Shown: positions 38,248-47,887, counted from the stretch's first letter. The stretch: DNA of 64,000 nucleotides from Bacteroidales bacterium (GCA_009877105.1 WXFD01000043.1:119602-183601), one strand, 5' to 3'. Translations and numbers: made by a program. Notes: a model not told the origin generated them from the letters alone.

Positions 38248-38910
38248 TTATTTTGAAGGGATTCCCACTGTCTGTGAAAGCAGAATCCTCTGCATGGGCC
38301 GCAGGTTCATTTCCTTTGCGAGCCTTTCCTTCGGTATGCTGCCCCGGATAACACAACCCAGGTTCTCCGATGCGCAGAAAAGATAGATGTTCTGTCCGAT
38401 GAATGCGCAGTCGGCATAAGGCATGAAAAGATCGGAATCATTTACCTTGTCGCCTTCCTTTTTTCCGCATTTTGTCAGATCGGCAACATACACCAGGTTG
38501 AGGGGCGCTTCAGCAACAAACCCCTGGGTGCCGCACGCACTCCTGATGTCCCTGTCGTGCACCTGCCTGAGGAGGTTGGATTCAGCGTCATAAATATAAA
38601 GACCGGAAGCCATGGAAACATAAATATCTATTTCCTGCCAGTTTACGGCCGACGGCGCTGTCCTTTTCCTGATATCCGGACGGTTGATGCCGAATCCTGC
38701 CCAAAGGAGACCGGAGATCTGCTGCAGTGAAAGTTCATCTTTTGTAAAGTCCCTTGTTGTACTTCTTTCATTCAATGCCTGCATCAGCGGTTTCCCTCCT
38801 GTTTTCCGGGGAGAAGGCAGAACAATGTCCTGGCCTGAAAGCCCCGATGACATGCAGATTACCAGGGTCAGGGCGGCTAAAAGCTTTGGGAAGTTGAAAT
38901 TTTCCATCAT
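38248..38910 (-). CDS. SagB/ThcOx-type nitroreductase-like protein, exported
   Basis: A 220-residue protein with an N-terminal signal peptide (about residues 9-26; the Met at residue 2 is an equally good start). The mature part is a nitroreductase/SagB-like FMN domain: NERSTTRDFTKDELSLQQISGLLWAGFG, RTAPSAVNWQEID, YADCAFIGQNIYL. Related dehydrogenases use FMN to oxidise peptides or reduce small molecules. An exported member without the peptide-cyclase partners points to a free-standing reductase of unknown substrate. It converges on the fucosidase gene with a 22-bp gap. Confidence 0.82.
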   Translation of the reverse strand: MMENFNFPKLLAALTLVICMSSGLSGQDIVLPSPRKTGGKPLMQALNERSTTRDFTKDELSLQQISGLLWAGFGINRPDIRKRTAPSAVNWQEIDIYVSMASGLYIYDAESNLLRQVHDRDIRSACGTQGFVAEAPLNLVYVADLTKCGKKEGDKVNDSDLFMPYADCAFIGQNIYLFCASENLGCVIRGSIPKERLAKEMNLRPMQRILLSQTVGIPSK

Positions 38911-39182
38911 GGTTTGTTTTCATATTATGAAACAAAGATCACAATTTATTCCGGTAAATGTCACATCATTTCTTTTCACGAATGTTATTTATTACCATTT
39001 TAAGTATCTTTCGGCGGAAAACTTCATTTTTAAATGATATCCGCATGATTTTTTTCAGAAATGAATACATGAGGATCTTTATCATTATCAGCGGGATCTG
39101 CAGGAGCTGCCTGGGTCAGCAATGCGCGGATCACCCGCCTTCAGCGGGACAGGCATCCGGCCTATAAAATAAATCATTTGCC
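38911..39182. other. Spacer upstream of dispersed repeat copy C
   Basis: No gene is seen. A short hairpin CCCGC-CTTCA-GCGGG lies at 39134-39148 within a GC-rich patch. The rest is AT-rich and should hold the promoter of the minus-strand nitroreductase. Confidence 0.4.
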
Positions 39183-39293
39183 TATGAAACCCACATGATA
39201 CAAAATCACAAACAAGCATGGAAATAAAATTCATGTGGGTTCCATGTGAACCACTTAATCTTCACTAGTATATAAATTTATTTTTACATGAAA
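39183..39293 (+). repeat. Dispersed ~110-bp element, copy C, ending on the start codon of proC
   Basis: Third copy of the element, with the 11-bp inverted repeat AACCCACATGA/TCATGTGGGTT and tail TATATAAATTTATTTTTACATGAAA. Similarity starts at TATGAAACCC and ends at ATGAAAAA, the first codons of proC (ATG at 39288). Confidence 0.92.
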
Positions 39294-40115
39294 AATATGA
39301 AGATTGCAATTCTTGGGGGAGGAAATATTGGTACTTCACTTGCCGCAGGACTGATCAGGTCAGGAATATGTGACTACGACACCGTTATTGTTAGCGATAA
39401 GCGGGAGGCAAGGCTCAGTTACCTGCGGAACAAGGGTTTCACGGTAACGTCAGACAACAAGGAAGCGATTGGTTTTGCTGATCATGTGATACTTTCGGTC
39501 AAGCCCCAGCAGTTTGAAGGTTTGTCTGACGAGATAAAGGATTCTGCCGGCAGGGATAAGATCATCATATCAACCATTACGGGCGTTGTATTCGATGACC
39601 TTGAAAAGCGCTTGGGGAAGAGGGAGTTGATCAGGATCATGCCCAATACTGCACTTGAGATATGCGAATCTATGACCTGCATATCTTTCAGGAATACAGG
39701 CAGCGAAACTGAAGAATTGATAGTTGCGCTTTTTGACCGGCTTGGAAAAACCATGGTGATACCCGAAGATCTTATGAGTGCAGCAACGGTTATAGGAGCA
39801 TGCGGGGTAGCATTTGCCCTCAGGTTCATGAGGGCCATGTCGCAGGGCGGGATCGAAATAGGTTTCAATTCTGATGTTTCACAGATTATCACCGCACAAA
39901 CCGTTAAGGGCGCTGCCCGGCTGATGCTGGAGACCCGGAATCATCCGGAAAGTGAGATAGACAAGGTAACCACACCCCAGGGAATAACCATTTCGGGGCT
40001 CAATGAGATGGAACACCAGGGCCTTAGTTCTGCCGTTATCCGCGGGCTGACAGTGTCATTCAACAAACTTGAAAACATGCTTTCGGGATCCGGCAGTCAT
40101 AATAACCTGCGATGA
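39288..40115 (+). CDS. proC: Pyrroline-5-carboxylate reductase
   Basis: A 275-residue ProC, normal length. It has the Rossmann motif ILGGGNIGTSLAAGLI, VILSVKPQQ, RIMPNTALEI and the C-terminal helical dimerisation domain with the signature VTTPQGITISGLNEMEHQG (canonical TSPGGTT-like region). It reduces 1-pyrroline-5-carboxylate to proline with NAD(P)H in the cytoplasm. The start at 39288 falls in the tail of dispersed repeat copy C; a second Met three codons later (39297) is possible. It is followed 35 bp later by the SpmAB-like gene. It is notable that another copy of the same repeat precedes the ProC-like DUF2520 gene. Confidence 0.93.
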   Translation: MKNMKIAILGGGNIGTSLAAGLIRSGICDYDTVIVSDKREARLSYLRNKGFTVTSDNKEAIGFADHVILSVKPQQFEGLSDEIKDSAGRDKIIISTITGVVFDDLEKRLGKRELIRIMPNTALEICESMTCISFRNTGSETEELIVALFDRLGKTMVIPEDLMSAATVIGACGVAFALRFMRAMSQGGIEIGFNSDVSQIITAQTVKGAARLMLETRNHPESEIDKVTTPQGITISGLNEMEHQGLSSAVIRGLTVSFNKLENMLSGSGSHNNLR

Positions 40116-40150
40116 AATTTCCATTAATATCCATGCTCAATTAAGTTCAA

Positions 40151-41386
40151 ATGGCCTTAAATTACATCTGGATCGCATTTTTTCTCATTGGTTTCACGGT
40201 GGCCCTTTTCAAGCTGATCTTTACCGGCAACACACATATTTTCACCGATCTGGTCAATGCGGTGTTTACTAATGCCAAAACAGGTTTTGAGATTTCCCTG
40301 GGCCTGACGGGTGCCCTTACCCTCTGGATGGGTCTGCTTAAGGTGGGAGAAAAAGGCGGTGTGGTCAACATTCTCGGACGTGCCGTTGGCCCGCTTTTCG
40401 AAAGGCTTTTTCCGGGTCTTCCCAAAGGACATCCAGCATACGGATCCATAATGCTCAACATAGCTGCCAACATGCTGAACCTCGACAATGCTGCCACTCC
40501 GGTGGGACTCAAGGCAATGAAGGAAATGCAGGACGCAAATCCCGACAAGAATACAGCATCGAATGCGCAGATAATGTTCCTTGTTCTCAATGCCTCGGGG
40601 CTTACAATAATTCCCGTAAGTGTAATTGTTTACAGGATGCAGATGGGTGCAGCCAATCCGGCCGACATATTCATTCCAATCCTTATCTCCACGTTCTGCG
40701 CCTTGATGACCGGGCTTCTCAGCGTGGCAATTATTCAGAAGATAAACCTTTTCGACAGGGTTGTCCTGGCATATCTCGGCGGGCTCACGGCAATTGTTGC
40801 AGGCATCATAGTTTATTTTACCAGGCTGCCCAAGGACCAGATATCTGATGTTTCAACCTTTGCCGCAAATTTTATACTTATTTCGGTAATCACTCTTTTC
40901 ATAGTACTAGCCCTGATAAAAAAAGTCAATGTCTATGATGCTTTTATTGAGGGTGCAAAGGAAGGATTCAACATTGCGGTCCGGATCATCCCTTTCCTTG
41001 TGGCCATGCTTGTGGCAATCGGTATTTTCAGGGCCTCGGGAGCAATGGATTTCATCATTTCAGGTATTGCCGGTTTCTTTGGCTGGCTCGGTGTTGACAC
41101 AAAGTTTACCGGGGCTTTACCGGTTGCCTTCATGAAGCCGCTCAGCGGAAGCGGGGCCCGGGGTCTGATGGTCGATGCGATGGCCACTTACGGCCCTGAT
41201 TCATTCATAGGCCGACTCGCCTGTACCATGCAGGGAACAACTGATACGACGTTCTACATAATAGCAGTTTATTTCGGATCGGTTGGTATCAAAAATACCA
41301 GGTATGCCATCGGCTGCGGACTGCTTGCCGACCTTGCGGGTTTCACCGCAGCGATCCTTGTTGCCTATCTGTTCTTCGGACAATGA
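40151..41386 (+). CDS. Nucleoside-recognition membrane protein, SpmA-SpmB fusion type
   Basis: A 411-residue polytopic membrane protein combining the SpmA-like half (GALTLWMGLLKVGEKGG, NIAANMLNLDNAATPVGLKAMKEMQ) and the SpmB-like half (GFNIAVRIIPFLVAMLVAIG, PLSGSGARGLMVD, GTTDTTFYIIAVYFGSVG). Each half has the nucleoside-recognition (Gate) fold. In endospore formers SpmA and SpmB help spore core dehydration; fused homologues occur in non-sporulating Bacteroidota, where the function is not known and is probably transport. It lies 35 bp after proC. Confidence 0.88.
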   Translation: MALNYIWIAFFLIGFTVALFKLIFTGNTHIFTDLVNAVFTNAKTGFEISLGLTGALTLWMGLLKVGEKGGVVNILGRAVGPLFERLFPGLPKGHPAYGSIMLNIAANMLNLDNAATPVGLKAMKEMQDANPDKNTASNAQIMFLVLNASGLTIIPVSVIVYRMQMGAANPADIFIPILISTFCALMTGLLSVAIIQKINLFDRVVLAYLGGLTAIVAGIIVYFTRLPKDQISDVSTFAANFILISVITLFIVLALIKKVNVYDAFIEGAKEGFNIAVRIIPFLVAMLVAIGIFRASGAMDFIISGIAGFFGWLGVDTKFTGALPVAFMKPLSGSGARGLMVDAMATYGPDSFIGRLACTMQGTTDTTFYIIAVYFGSVGIKNTRYAIGCGLLADLAGFTAAILVAYLFFGQ

Positions 41387-41510
41387 ATTTCTATGACAAT
41401 ACGCCGGCATTGAATTTTCCTGTTAAGGAATTAACAGTGAAAAGGGAGATTTTCAATTCCGGCAGGGTTGCTGAATCAGTAAGAGAAATATATTTCTTCA
41501 TCTGCCGGTC

Positions 41511-42842
41511 ATGAACATAGCACTGATATCTTTATTTGTGGTGATCAGTATAATAGCAATTATTATCCTGACTTCTTCATTGAAACTGCATGCGTTTGTT
41601 GCATTGTTTGTTGTTTCCGTGGCTCTCGCGCTGGCGGTTCTTCCGGTTGGCTCGATAATCAAAACCATAAAGGAGGGATTCGGTGCAACAATGGGATCGA
41701 TAGGGTTTCTTATTATTTTCGGGGCAATGATCGGCATCACCCTCGACAAGACCGGTGCGACCATAAGCATTGCAAATTATATACTTTCCAGGACCGGCGT
41801 AAAACGGAGCGCCGCGGCAATCGGGATCACCGGATTTATTACCGGGCTGCCGATATTCTGTGATTCGGGATTCATTATTCTCAGCGGCCTTGCAAAATCT
41901 TTCAGCATAAGGTCGGGGACCGCCATTTCGTTCATGGTCACCGTGCTTGCAACATCCCTGTATGCAGTGCATTGCCTGATACCGCCTCACCCGGGGGCAC
42001 TGGCCGCTGCAGGGATTATCGATGCCAACATCGGATACCTTGTGATGACGGGAACTCTTTTTGCAATTCCCGGTGCATTGGCAGCCTATTTCTGGAGCAG
42101 GTTTTTTTCACGGGCTGGCCGACCGATTCCAACTGGTGTACCAGCCGGAAATGAGAACAAGTCAGTGCCAGGCCTGCCTCCGGTGTTTCTGTCGTTTCTC
42201 CCGATTGTTGTCCCGCTGCTGTTGATCACAATCAAATCGCTGACTGCTATTGGCGACAAGACAGGCCAAAGTGCCTTGTCCCGCATCCTGGCTTTTCCCG
42301 GTGAGCCCGTAATAGCCCTGTTCATCGGTGTTCTCCTGTCGTTGCTCCTGGTTAAAAAGAGGAATATTGAATCATTGAATGCCCTATTCTCAGAAGCTGT
42401 TGTCAAGGCGGGTCCCATACTGATCATTACGGCTGCGGGAGGCATGTTCGGACTTGTAATCAAATCCACCGGGGTGGGAGAGGCAATGGGGGAAATCCTG
42501 TCCGGCAGCAAAGCAGGAATCCTTGTTCCGTTCTTAATGGCAGCGATCATGAAAACTGCCCAGGGATCATCAACTGTTGCTATCATTACTGCCGCATCAT
42601 TTGTTTCTCCGATGCTGCCGGGGCTGGGACTTGACAGCGAATGGGGCAGGCTTTTTGCCATGCTTGCAATGGGATCAGGCTCCATGGTCGTATCTCATGC
42701 CAATGATTCCTATTTCTGGGTAGTGACAAACTTCGGAGAGATCAGTGTAAATGACACGCTTAAGGTTTATACAACATCTACCCTGGTCATGGGTATCGTG
42801 GTTTTCCTTTGTGTATGGCTTTCTTCTGCCTTTCTTCTTTAA
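41511..42842 (+). CDS. GntP-family permease (gluconate/glycerate-type)
   Basis: A 443-residue membrane protein with about twelve hydrophobic segments and typical GntP motifs: KEGFGATMGSIGFLIIFGAMIG, TGLPIFCDSGFIIL, AVHCLIPPHPGALAAAG, GGMFGLVIK and GSGSMVVSHANDSYFWVV. The family imports sugar acids such as gluconate by proton symport. The next gene encodes glycerate 2-kinase, so D-glycerate or a related sugar acid is the likely substrate by context. Confidence 0.93.
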   Translation: MNIALISLFVVISIIAIIILTSSLKLHAFVALFVVSVALALAVLPVGSIIKTIKEGFGATMGSIGFLIIFGAMIGITLDKTGATISIANYILSRTGVKRSAAAIGITGFITGLPIFCDSGFIILSGLAKSFSIRSGTAISFMVTVLATSLYAVHCLIPPHPGALAAAGIIDANIGYLVMTGTLFAIPGALAAYFWSRFFSRAGRPIPTGVPAGNENKSVPGLPPVFLSFLPIVVPLLLITIKSLTAIGDKTGQSALSRILAFPGEPVIALFIGVLLSLLLVKKRNIESLNALFSEAVVKAGPILIITAAGGMFGLVIKSTGVGEAMGEILSGSKAGILVPFLMAAIMKTAQGSSTVAIITAASFVSPMLPGLGLDSEWGRLFAMLAMGSGSMVVSHANDSYFWVVTNFGEISVNDTLKVYTTSTLVMGIVVFLCVWLSSAFLL

Positions 42843-42987
42843 GTTGCTGCGGCTGATGGAAAAGAGCCAATTACAAATGATACTCGCCGATCGACGGCAG
42901 AATGAGCCGGAGTGTTCCGGAGACACCGTAACCAGGAGGATAATCAGAAAAAACGGACTGATGCAATAACCTTTGATACACCTGAAC

Positions 42988-44304
42988 ATGAATAACAGGG
43001 ATTTAGCCAGGAAAATCTTCATGGAAGGCGTGAAAAGCGTTCTTCCTGAAAAACTTATTACCGGAAGCCTGAGTCTTCAGGGCTCAATTTTATGGGCAGG
43101 AGACCATCAGGTTGACCTCCGGGGCAAAAGAAACATTTATGTAATCGGTGCAGGCAAGGCAAGCGGGGCAATGGGGCATTACGTGGAAACCGTTCTCGGG
43201 GATCGCATTTCCGGAGGGCATATTGTTGTCAAATACGGATATGCCTGCAAGCTCAGGAAGATAACTGTAACGGAAGCCGGCCATCCTGTCCCTGATTCAA
43301 ACAGTTTCATGGCAGCCGATGCAATTGCCGGCATTGCCCGTCAGGCTGAAAAAGATGACCTCGTGATCTGCCTTATTTCAGGGGGAGGTTCTGCCCTGCT
43401 AACGGACCTTCCCGGGGGACTTCTTCCTGAAGAGATCCACATAGTTAACAATCTGCTCACAAGGTGCGGAGCCACCATCCGGGAGATAAACACTGTAAGA
43501 AAGCACTTGTCGGGGATTAAGGGAGGACAGCTGGCCGCGATGGTGTATCCGGCCGCTCTGATAACCCTGATCATCTCAGATGTAATCGGAGATGCACCGG
43601 ATGTGATTGCCTCAGGACCGACGGTTCCTGATGCTTCAACCTATGATGATGCTTTTCAAGTGATTGAAAAATATGGCCTTGCCTCAGATCTGACAGCAGG
43701 CATCATGAAATACCTCAACGATGGCAGGATTGGATTGCGGTCTGAGACACCCAAACCCGGAGATCCTCTTTTTTCGGACCAGGTGATTTTTCTTTGCGGA
43801 ACGAACAGGATTGCGCTTGAGGCCGCAAAAAATTATGCGGAACTTGCCGGACTGGAGTCTTATATAGCCGATGATTCATTGCAGGGGGATGTGGAATTGG
43901 CTGCAGAAGTGATTTTCAATGCTGCAGCAGATTGCAGGGCGAACAGGACGCCGGGAAAACCCGCCTGCCTGATTTTCGGGGGTGAAACCACTGTCAGGGT
44001 AAGCGGGGAAGGCCTTGGCGGCCGGAACCAGCATCTGGCCCTTTCCCTTGCCATGCGTTTGCGTGACAAACCGGGCATTACGATCCTGGCAGCAGGAACG
44101 GACGGCACCGACGGACCAACGGATGTGGCAGGAGCAGTTGTGGATTCGGAAACCATTGTGCAGGCAGAAAAGCAGAAGATTGATCCTGAAAAATACCTGG
44201 CCGCGTTTGATTCCTATAATTTTTTCAAAAAAACCGGAGGACATATTAGAACAGGTCCTACTTTTACAAATGTTATGGACATGGCGATTGTTCTTGTTGA
44301 ATGA
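42988..44304 (+). CDS. Glycerate 2-kinase (GckA/TtuD, MOFRL family)
   Basis: Starting at the ATG at 42988 gives 438 residues; a TTG at 42973 would add five. The protein has the DUF4147 N-terminal domain (GAGKASGAMGHYVE, EAGHPVPDSNS, LISGGGSALL, LLTRCGATIREINTVRKHLSGIKGG) and the C-terminal MOFRL domain (GGETTVRVSGEGLGGRNQ, AAGTDGTDGPTDVAGAVVD). It phosphorylates D-glycerate with ATP to 2-phosphoglycerate in the cytoplasm. It follows the GntP permease by about 145 bp, forming an uptake-and-activation pair that feeds lower glycolysis. Confidence 0.93.
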   Translation: MNNRDLARKIFMEGVKSVLPEKLITGSLSLQGSILWAGDHQVDLRGKRNIYVIGAGKASGAMGHYVETVLGDRISGGHIVVKYGYACKLRKITVTEAGHPVPDSNSFMAADAIAGIARQAEKDDLVICLISGGGSALLTDLPGGLLPEEIHIVNNLLTRCGATIREINTVRKHLSGIKGGQLAAMVYPAALITLIISDVIGDAPDVIASGPTVPDASTYDDAFQVIEKYGLASDLTAGIMKYLNDGRIGLRSETPKPGDPLFSDQVIFLCGTNRIALEAAKNYAELAGLESYIADDSLQGDVELAAEVIFNAAADCRANRTPGKPACLIFGGETTVRVSGEGLGGRNQHLALSLAMRLRDKPGITILAAGTDGTDGPTDVAGAVVDSETIVQAEKQKIDPEKYLAAFDSYNFFKKTGGHIRTGPTFTNVMDMAIVLVE

Positions 44305-44379
44305 ACCGGGAATCTTGCCTTCCCTCCCGGGAAATATCGATGGAGTTACTGACACCGGTTAAACGTAAATAAAATAAAC

Positions 44380-45780
44380 ATGAAACTTAAGTTCCTGGGC
44401 GCTGCCAGGGAGGTTACGGGCAGCAAAGTACTTCTTGAACCCGGATCGGGAAAGAGGATTCTCTTTGACTGCGGCATGTTTCAGGGAAAAGGCCTTGAGA
44501 CGGACGCAATGAACAGGGACCTCGGATTTGATCCTGTTGAAATAGATCATGTAATTCTTACCCATGCACATATTGATCATTCCGGGCTAATTCCCTATCT
44601 GTACAAACTAGGTTTCAGAGGTTCCGTTATCTGCACCAATGCAACAAGGGATCTGTGTTCAATCATGCTGGCTGATACAGCGTTCATCCAGGAGCATGAT
44701 ACCAGGACCTTCAACAAGAAAAGGGCCAGGAAGGGCCTGCCTCTTGTCACTCCGTTGTTCACCCGGGAAGATGCCGATGATTGCATGAAACTGTTCATTG
44801 GAGTTCCGCACGGCATGAAATTCAGGATAGATGATAACCTGAAGGTCAGATTCACAAATACCGGTCATATGCTGGGCAGCGGTGTGGCGAACCTGGAAGT
44901 GCGTGAAAACGGAACGATCCGCAGGGTTGCCTGCACGGGCGACATCGGCAGGCCCTCAAGCCGGATCCTTAAACCGCCGGAGGCTTTCCCGCAGGCTGAT
45001 ATTCTCATCACCGAGTCGACATATGGCGACAGGCTTCATAAGGATTATGCCTCAGCCGACGATGAATTGCTCCGGACAGTGGTACATACATGCGTTGACA
45101 AGGGGGGCAAGCTGATAATCCCTTCCTTTAGTGTGGGCAGAACCCAGGAACTGGTATATTCATTCAACAAATTCTTCAATGAGGACAGGTTGCCCAGGGT
45201 GGAGATATTTGTTGACAGCCCCCTGGCGGTTAACGCAACAACAATATTCAGCATGCATCCGGAGTGTTTCAACAGGGAGACCATTGCATTAATGCAGACC
45301 GATCCCGATCCGTTCGGATTTAACCGGCTCAATTATATAGTACGCCGCGAAGATTCGAAAAAGCTCAATGATTACCGGAAGCCCTGCATCATCATCTCCG
45401 CATCGGGAATGATGGAAGCGGGCCGGATAAAGCATCATCTTGCCAATAACATATCAGATCCAAGGAATACGGTCCTTATCGTGGGATACTGCTCACCTGC
45501 CACCCTTGGGGCTCGTATCGCCGGCGGTGCCAGGGAAGTATCCATACACGGAACCTTATACAGTGTAAATGCTGAAATAAAAAAGATCGATGCATTCAGC
45601 GGACACGGTGATTACCGGGAAATGATCAGTTTCCTGGAATGCCAGGATAAAAAGGCCTTGCAGGATATGTTCCTTGTGCACGGCGAATATGAAACCCAGT
45701 TAAAATATTCCGGGGAACTCAAAAAGGCCGGATTCAATAATATCCATATACCTTCAATGAGGCAGGAGTACACTCTTTGA
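44380..45780 (+). CDS. Metallo-beta-lactamase/beta-CASP RNA-processing exonuclease
   Basis: A 466-residue two-domain nuclease. The metallo-beta-lactamase motif HAHIDHSG is near residue 66, a further ligand His is in FTNTGHMLGSG, and GDIGR provides the Asp. The beta-CASP domain is inserted between (SFSVGRTQELVYSFNKF, FVDSPLAVNAT, IIISASGMMEAGRIKHHL), and the C-terminus carries FSGHGDYREM and FLVHGEYETQ. It resembles CPSF-73-like bacterial proteins that cut or trim RNA in the cytoplasm. It stands 75 bp after the glycerate kinase gene and may share its transcript. Confidence 0.93.
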   Translation: MKLKFLGAAREVTGSKVLLEPGSGKRILFDCGMFQGKGLETDAMNRDLGFDPVEIDHVILTHAHIDHSGLIPYLYKLGFRGSVICTNATRDLCSIMLADTAFIQEHDTRTFNKKRARKGLPLVTPLFTREDADDCMKLFIGVPHGMKFRIDDNLKVRFTNTGHMLGSGVANLEVRENGTIRRVACTGDIGRPSSRILKPPEAFPQADILITESTYGDRLHKDYASADDELLRTVVHTCVDKGGKLIIPSFSVGRTQELVYSFNKFFNEDRLPRVEIFVDSPLAVNATTIFSMHPECFNRETIALMQTDPDPFGFNRLNYIVRREDSKKLNDYRKPCIIISASGMMEAGRIKHHLANNISDPRNTVLIVGYCSPATLGARIAGGAREVSIHGTLYSVNAEIKKIDAFSGHGDYREMISFLECQDKKALQDMFLVHGEYETQLKYSGELKKAGFNNIHIPSMRQEYTL

Positions 45781-45818
45781 GATCATATCGGGATGATGAC
45801 CTGACAGGCATCCGCCTT

Positions 45819-46538
45819 TTATCTCAGGTACTTTTTCAGCTCCGCCCTCTTTTCCCTCCACTGGGGATATACCTCGGAAAGGAGTTTGTAATAACCTGTA
45901 CCATGGTTATGATGGATGAGATGGCACAACTCATGTGCAATGACATAATCGCTGAATTCCCTGCCGAGCCTTATCAGGTCATAGCTTATGCCGATCATGC
46001 CTTTCGATGAGCAGCTGCCCCATCTTTTCTTCATTTTTCTGACGGAAAACCCTGCCGGTTTGAATCCAAAGGCAGAATAGTGTTCAAGCAATTCCCTGAA
46101 CCTGGCAGTCAGCTCCCTGACTGCAATATGCCTGAACCATGATTCAAGGACTTCCCTGATCAGCATTGGATCATTTTTTTGGAGGTATTCAATTTCAATG
46201 ATCCTTTTATCCCTGAGCCGTACATTAAACCTGTCGGAAGACACCAGCCTGAGTGTGTAGAATTCTCCATGGAGCAAGACCCGGTCACCATCATGGTATC
46301 CGTTATTGTTATCGATCCGCTGCATTGAACTGAAACTTTCAAGACATTTTATTATCCATTGAGATTTTTCGCTTACGAATTTTTCAATGATTCCGGCTTG
46401 AATCCTGTGAGGGGCCCTTACAATGACTCCCTTGTCGGGCGATACAATGATTGAGAGGGATTTTCTCCGTGAATACCTGATCCTGTAATCAAAATACCTT
46501 GCTGACATTATATGGTCTTTCAGTGGTGCGGTTTTCAT
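45819..46538 (-). CDS. YgjP-like zinc metallopeptidase (DUF45, SprT/WLM-like)
   Basis: A 239-residue protein of the YgjP/DUF45 group. The N-terminal half contains the RYSRRKSLSIIVSPDKGVIVRAP pattern common to the family, and the C-terminal half has a zinc site HELCHLIHHNHG with downstream GYYKLLSEVYPQWREKRAEL. KKRWGSCSSKG is the characteristic mid-motif. The enzyme is predicted to be a metal-dependent hydrolase; some members were reported to act on UTP, but the physiological role is unclear. It is single, converging on the beta-CASP gene. Confidence 0.88.
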   Translation of the reverse strand: MKTAPLKDHIMSARYFDYRIRYSRRKSLSIIVSPDKGVIVRAPHRIQAGIIEKFVSEKSQWIIKCLESFSSMQRIDNNNGYHDGDRVLLHGEFYTLRLVSSDRFNVRLRDKRIIEIEYLQKNDPMLIREVLESWFRHIAVRELTARFRELLEHYSAFGFKPAGFSVRKMKKRWGSCSSKGMIGISYDLIRLGREFSDYVIAHELCHLIHHNHGTGYYKLLSEVYPQWREKRAELKKYLR

Positions 46539-46705
46539 TTCCGGGTTTCTATGCTGCAGGTTTTTTAACCGTTAAATCAGCGGGGCGGTTGCAATGAGCC
46601 TGTAACTTACAACGGTGAATTTCCCTGCACAGATACCGCAGTAAGCCCCGAAGCTGTTGCGTTTAAATGGTTTTATTCTGACATCTTAGTTTTCAGTCTA
46701 TTGCT

Positions 46706-47887
46706 TCATCCGGAGTTCAGTGTGATTACCACTATGTCGGGGGGCATTCCGATCCTGAATGGAAATCCCAGGACCCCCAGCCCCCTGCTGACAATAAGGA
46801 CCTGGTTATCTTTCCGGTACAGCCCGTTCCATCTGGGATAGAACCAGCTTGCAGGACTCCAGGCAAATCGTTTTGTGACAATCCCGAACTGCATGCCGTG
46901 AGTGTGCCCCGAAAAAGTTATATCGATGTCTGTTTTACCTGTGACGGACTTCTCCCAGAAATTCGGATCATGGGCGAGGAGTATTTTAAGGTCGGCGCTG
47001 TCGCTTCCCTTTAGGGCTTCACTCAGATCGCCCGAAATTATTTCCGGGAAACGGCCCATGGTGGTTATTCCCGACAGACTGACCTTTGCACCGCCTATTT
47101 CAATCATCGCCGATTCATCGTTAAGCACCTTATATCCCGATGAGGATATCAGTTTATTCATCAGCATAACATTGTTCTGCCTGTCGGCTTCTGTGAAATA
47201 CGGGTCATATGTGCCGAAATCGTGGTTTCCCATCACCGCGTAGGCTCCGTACCTGCCCCCGGCGGTTCTGAGAATCGTGTCGAAACCGGCAAATTCACGC
47301 CAGCCGATTGTAACAAAATCACCTGTATTGATCAGCAGGTCAGGCCCAATTTCGTCTATTTCCTTCATCACACCTGCCAGCTGTCCGGCATGATGGTAAA
47401 ATGACGAGAGGTGCAGATCCGAAATCTGGACAATCTTCAGCCCCTCAAGGTCAGGGTGCAATCCCCTTACATCAACGGAGATATTTTCCTTCCTGAAATT
47501 GAATCTTTCGAATAGCGAACCGGTAAGAGCAGTGAAAAATATCACTGCAGCAATTATCAGCCCGGTGTTTGTAAGGGATCTGATGTGACCTCCGGTTTGC
47601 CTTCTTGCCAATACTCCCGAGAAGTGAAATATTACCAGGATGAATCTTGGGATCACAACCGCAGCCGTCAGGCCGTTGAGGTTCATTAAAAGCCACACAT
47701 TGACAGGCTCATCATATATACCCCTGAAGTTTGCCAGCCTGAACCAGATCACCCAGAACCACACACTTACAAGGGTGTTGAAAGTAACCATAAAGTAGTA
47801 CCTCAGCCATGACCTGTCGTACAGATGCTGTCTTATAACCTGGAATGTAAGGATTTCGATGATTATAAGAAAAATCAGGATTATCAT
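46706..47887 (-). CDS. Membrane-anchored metallophosphoesterase (YaeI-like)
   Basis: A 393-residue protein with four hydrophobic segments in the first 125 residues and a calcineurin-like phosphoesterase domain after it. The motifs are in order: VQISDLHLSSFYH, NTGDFV, VMGNHDFG, LLAHDPNF and FSGHTHGMQFG, which together bind two metal ions. The segment FAWSPASWFYPRWNGLYR and final VSRGLGVLGFPFRIGMPPDIVVI are typical of YaeI/YkuE-like proteins that act at membranes on lipid-linked phosphoesters. The substrate is unknown. It is transcribed divergently from the Nudix gene. Confidence 0.9.
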   Translation of the reverse strand: MIILIFLIIIEILTFQVIRQHLYDRSWLRYYFMVTFNTLVSVWFWVIWFRLANFRGIYDEPVNVWLLMNLNGLTAAVVIPRFILVIFHFSGVLARRQTGGHIRSLTNTGLIIAAVIFFTALTGSLFERFNFRKENISVDVRGLHPDLEGLKIVQISDLHLSSFYHHAGQLAGVMKEIDEIGPDLLINTGDFVTIGWREFAGFDTILRTAGGRYGAYAVMGNHDFGTYDPYFTEADRQNNVMLMNKLISSSGYKVLNDESAMIEIGGAKVSLSGITTMGRFPEIISGDLSEALKGSDSADLKILLAHDPNFWEKSVTGKTDIDITFSGHTHGMQFGIVTKRFAWSPASWFYPRWNGLYRKDNQVLIVSRGLGVLGFPFRIGMPPDIVVITLNSG

